Positions 60,812-64,000 of a DNA stretch of 64,000 nt are shown piece after piece; the first letter of the stretch is position 1, and every line of letters begins with the position of its first letter. The stretch lies in the NCBI RefSeq assembly GCF_043290135.1, contig NC_134710.1:251770092-251834091 (forward strand). The letters run 5' to 3'. Source of the stretch: Rhipicephalus microplus. Lineage: Eukaryota; Arthropoda; Arachnida; Ixodida; Ixodidae. A model generated the notes under the pieces. That model saw nothing but the letters and a program-made list of their open reading frames with translations, was not told the DNA's origin and searched no databases. A program made the translations under genes and the position numbers.

Positions 60812-61015
60812 CCCCGCCGTGGTGGTCCTGTGGCTAAGGCACTCGGCTGCTGATCTGCAGGTGGCTGCATTTCCGATGGAGACGTAAATGTTGTAGGCCC
60901 GTGTGCTCAGATTGGGGTGCACGTTAAAGAACCCCAGGTGGCCGAAATTTCCGGAACCCTCCACTACGGCGTCTCTCATAATCATCTGATGATTTTGGGA
61001 CGTTAAACCCCACAC
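60812..61015 (+). mobile_element. Ruka-like SINE lacking box B
   Basis: The head CCCCGCCGTGGTGGTCCTG and TGGCTAAGGCACTCGGCTGC are kept. GATCTGCAG (to about 60860) is then joined directly to GTGGCTGCATTTCCGATGG. The roughly 25 bases holding box B are gone. The remainder is near consensus to TTAAACCCCACAC. Confidence 0.93.
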
Positions 61016-61696
61016 TTTTTTTTCAGACCTCACTTGTACAATAATGGTCGTGATCACCTCCGTCAATTTTATTTCCCTGAAACGAAGCCCTTCCTACAGC
61101 CACGTGCCGTCTTTCTTCACCTAGTTGCCGGGTTCCCTTTCCCTTTTTTTAAGGATTTATGAGCCTGCGTGATGGACCATCAAAATTCCTTATTGGTAAA
61201 GCATAATAGCACCTAAATTGCTTTAATTATTTTTTCATATGCGGTGTTATAGGCGGCATTTGCAAACAGAATGAACCTGATAATGACACGCAAAGGGAAG
61301 TTCTCTTTTGAGGTCTTCACCGTAAAATACTTCGGAAATAAAACATATTCACGACAAATAATGCTACAGTACACAATAGCATATATAACTATGTATGGAA
61401 CTTTTTGGTGTTTGACCTTTGAGGGGATCACCATGTATGCCACACTACATAGCACGGGAGACTGATGGCACATGCGAGCACACCAATTTCATTTGCAGGA
61501 CAAAGGGGCAGAATAAAAAGGTACGTGGGATTTACTGCTCCAGGAGACTCACCTCACACGTTCCATCTGGCCTAAACAGAGGTTTTGCTATGACACTTTT
61601 CAAAGCGTAACAGTAATGTGAAGTTTTTTGTCTTGGTTGCCCATCACATACTTCTCATTTAAATACCAATTCGCACACTGCGTCGAAACTGCACAA
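61016..61696. other. Unassigned region
   Basis: No feature recognised beyond a T-run after the SINE. Confidence 0.3.
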
Positions 61697-61923
61697 GTAC
61701 AGCCGCAGCCACGACTGTGTAGAGTGCTCGAGCAGCCGGTTTTTGCTCTGCGGGCCGAAACCTTGAGGCAGGTTCGGGCTCTGAAGTGGTGTATCAGAAG
61801 CATACACGGCTTAGTTGTCCGGCTGCCCACGTCAAAGCCAGCCTGATACTGCCCCAAGGTTTCACCCTGCAGAGCGAAAACCGGCTGCTCGCGTACTCTA
61901 CCCAGACCTGGCCGCGGCTGTAC
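61697..61923. repeat. Foldback repeat, two 75-bp inverted arms
   Basis: Arm 61697-61771 and the reverse complement of 61849-61923 match at about 64 of 75 bases, without gaps. They share the start GTACAGCCGC and the blocks CGAGCAGCCGGTTTT and GAAACCTTG. The loop is about 77 bases. A 134-codon minus frame (62004-61600) crosses the structure but is of unknown significance. Confidence 0.85.
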
Positions 61924-62018
61924 ACCTTTATGACACCAATCATAGAAAGACGGTGCGAACTTTGTGATCTGCTGAATAAGCCAGCTATGGGTTATACAAC
62001 CCAATCATCCTATACAAC

Positions 62019-62150
62019 GCTCGCGTACTTAGATTTAGGTGCAGGTTAAACAACCCCAAGGTGGTTGAAATTTCGGAAGCCCTTTACTACGGCGTCTCTC
62101 ATAATCATATCATGGTTGTGAGACGTTACAGCTCAGATATTAATTATTAA
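62019..62150 (+). mobile_element. Ruka-like SINE, 5'-truncated fragment
   Basis: CTCGCGTACTTAGATTTAGG through AACAACCCCAAGGTGG, GGTTGAAATTTCGGAAGCCC and CGGCGTCTCTCATAATCATA, ending ACGTTACAGCTCAGATATT. Moderately diverged. Confidence 0.85.
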
Positions 62151-62621
62151 TCTTTCTATCCAAGAGCGTTGAGAGTGACGTAGCTGCAGCTTTTTATATA
62201 TCGCACCCTTTCAGTAGTCCTCTTTTGATCTTTTATGCAAACGGGTACCGACATGAATGACATTGAAGCCCTACTCACACGAGTTAGAGGAGCAGCACGG
62301 CATACCAAGCGGACCCTTGCTGACATGCTGTTCATTGATATGGACATCGAGCATATATGCCACATGCAACTAAATCCCGTCTCCCTCCCCCCTTTTCTTT
62401 CTTTCAACACAGTTCAAGCTCCACAACACAACACTCGTTTCCCTTCTTTCTTTAGTGTTGTTGGCGCCCACGGTGTCATAATGACATTGGATGATGGGCT
62501 AACGGTAACAGCTATGCGATGCTGTTGAGTCTCTGAAAAAGTAAAAATAAAAACCATTAGCTGGCTCGATGCCGAATATATTCATAAAATAATAATATTT
62601 TTACGTCTCGAGCAGACAGGA
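62151..62621. other. Unassigned region with a 97-codon open frame
   Basis: The plus frame 62235-62528 has no recognised domain. It lies between two SINE fragments and may be repeat-derived. Confidence 0.25.
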
Positions 62622-62800
62622 TGATTACAAGGGCTCCGGAAATTCGGACCATCTGGTGTTCTTCAACGTGCACCGACATCACACAGCACATGGACTTCCA
62701 CCACTTTCTCTCAATCAAAATGCGATCACCACGGGTGGGATGGAACATGATACCTTCGCGTTGGCAGCCAAACACCATAACCACTGATCTATCAAGGCTG
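62622..62800 (-). mobile_element. Degraded Ruka-like SINE fragment, minus strand
   Basis: On the minus strand: AGTGGTTATGGTGTTTGGC, AGGTATCATGTTCCATCCC in the box B position, TGGTGATCGCATTTTGATTG, then CGTTGAAGAACACCAGATGG and CCGAATTTCCGGAGCCC. Strongly diverged. Confidence 0.65.
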
Positions 62801-63008
62801 ACAATACGCCAATAACAATTCAGAGACTCCAACTACTATAGCTTGCGCCACATAAAGATTCAGTATCATAATAATAATAATTGTGCTCCATTTGAATCTC
62901 CGCTACGGCGACCAGCTTCAATTAATGACCCGTTCTCCACACAAGGGTGGTGGACACGGAATTTGATCTTGTATTCTTCTCTTTTACACCACATCAATAT
63001 TTAATAGT
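62801..63008. other. Short unassigned spacer
   Basis: Contains a short (ATA)n stretch near 62868-62882. Confidence 0.4.
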
Positions 63009-63245
63009 AATAATTGCTGGGGTTTAACTACCCAAAATCACCATACGAATATAATAGGTGCCTATAAAAGGTGCCGGAAATTTCGACCACTTGGAGTTTT
63101 TTAACGTGCACACAAATCTAAGCACACGGGCATAAAGTCATTTTCGCCTCCAACGAAAAAGCGGCCACGGTGGCTGGTATTTGATCCCGTGACTTGCGGA
63201 TCAGAAGTCAAGTGTGTTATAGCCATTAGACCACCGCGGCGGGTG
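63009..63245 (-). mobile_element. Ruka-like SINE, full length, minus strand
   Basis: On the minus strand: CACCCGCCGCGGTGGTCTA, a box B GGGATCAAATACC, CGTTGGAGGCGAAAATGAC, ACGTTAAAAAACTCCAAGTG, GGTCGAAATTTCCGGCACC and the tail GTTAAACCCCAGCAATTATT. A short direct repeat in the body (AGGTGCCTATAAAAGGTGCC on plus) replaces the usual CTCCACTACGG part. Confidence 0.9.
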
Positions 63246-63691
63246 AGAATCGAACCAGACAACATAAACGTCGACTATCAACTATAATCACGTTGTGTTC
63301 AGTATTAGCTAGGTGATAAAGAATATATGCGAATATGGGCACCAGTGTGCTCTCGTGTTTGTCAAAAAAACTTTTTTTTTATTTGCCAAAAAGAAAAGCC
63401 ATTTATGGTCTCTGTGAAGTTGTCCACCAAGTGACGATCTACGAAGTCACTCCTGGTGTGAACAAGTGCTCAAAACGGCCGGAATTGCGGATGTCTTACA
63501 ACATATTTCACATGAAGCCCGATTGCAACACTCGATTTTAAGGCTTCCTTTTTTTACTTTTGTTCCACGGGAACTGGAACAATGCGCCCTCGGTAGAGAA
63601 CTAATACGGCAGCGACCAGTCAGTTTTCAGTAACTTTATCGGGGTAGTGAGCAACTATGAAAAAGGCGTCCCACAATCATAGGGTGGCAAA
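63246..63691. other. Unassigned region
   Basis: A 68-codon plus frame (63335-63541) lacks signatures. Confidence 0.3.
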
Positions 63692-63895
63692 ATTTGTGGA
63701 CTTTACTCAGACTCCCTCATGAAATATACTTTGAGCTTTGGACTCACTCGGACTCACACTCATGAAAATTTTCTTCAACGGGACACACTCGGACTAAGAC
63801 TCACGATAATACTCGTCACCCGGGCTCACTCAGACTCACACTCGCGGATCAATGCGAGTCTGAGTGAGTCCGAGTGAGTCTACTCAAGAGTGAGT
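63692..63895. repeat. Degenerate ACTCACTCGGACTCA-type repeat with hairpin end
   Basis: Variants of GGACTCACTCGGACTCACAC recur at about 63732, 63783 and 63825, separated by less regular sequence. The last part is inverted: CTCACTCAGACTCACACTC, then a short spacer, then GAGTCTGAGTGAGTCCGAG. It can fold into a hairpin around 63827-63880. Confidence 0.75.
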
Positions 63896-64000
63896 TTGCC
63901 GTCCTATGCCCACAACGTCTTGCGCTTCTTATAACCACGTCATGCACGTATCTTGAGCACGTGCACTACACCACCACTCGTACCTTATAGAATCCAGGCT

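Overview
This is a window from an arthropod nuclear genome, almost certainly a hard (ixodid) tick. The strongest clue is a tRNA-headed SINE that occurs about 19 times on both strands. Its near-consensus copy at 58491-58730 has the box-B head, a central block containing AAAGAACCCCAGGTGG, and the tail TTAAACCCCACATATCAATC. This matches the published ixodid SINE family Ruka. I see no operons, bacterial-type genes or CRISPR arrays. I found no confidently recognisable host protein-coding gene. The window is intergenic or intronic DNA built from layers of transposon remains, microsatellites and unclassified sequence.

Layout. 0-3.4 kb: SINE fragment, tRNA-like element and two non-LTR retrotransposon fragments. 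3.4-9.0 kb: a Ty3/gypsy LTR retrotransposon on the minus strand, with both LTRs and recognisable gag, protease, RT, RNase H and integrase, all mutated. 9-15.5 kb: three SINEs (two with target-site duplications), a 0.22-kb insertion between 9-bp direct repeats, a CA/TA microsatellite and a tandem array with a ~146-bp unit. 15.5-25.2 kb: a decayed PIF/Harbinger transposase gene with canonical splice sites, a MITE-like segment and a 262-bp GTAT microsatellite. 27-28.7 kb: a Penelope-like element on the minus strand with a hammerhead-like motif upstream. 30.8-31.2 kb: an internally deleted mariner-type transposase.

32-45 kb: SINEs, and a full-length 3.2-kb RTE-type LINE (35809-39013) inserted into an older repeat and bounded by 10-bp target-site duplications. 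Then come a 5'-truncated RTE copy with its own duplication, a multi-hairpin MITE and a LINE fragment. 45-57 kb: an uninterrupted copy of the repeat that the RTE split, an RNase H-bearing LINE 3' end (minus), a pair of ~680-bp dispersed repeats, and a degenerate ACGTAAC-rich minisatellite. 57-64 kb: more SINEs, a 75-bp-arm foldback and a degenerate ACTCACTCGGACTCA-type repeat.

The elements relate as parasites and hosts. SINEs carry Pol III-type promoter boxes but no protein, so they must borrow LINE machinery. RTE, Penelope, gypsy and Harbinger are the autonomous types present, but each copy here has lost catalytic residues or reading frame. All identifications were made by eye from the sequence; no database search was run. 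Element boundaries are usually good to about +/-10-20 bp unless a duplication fixes them.
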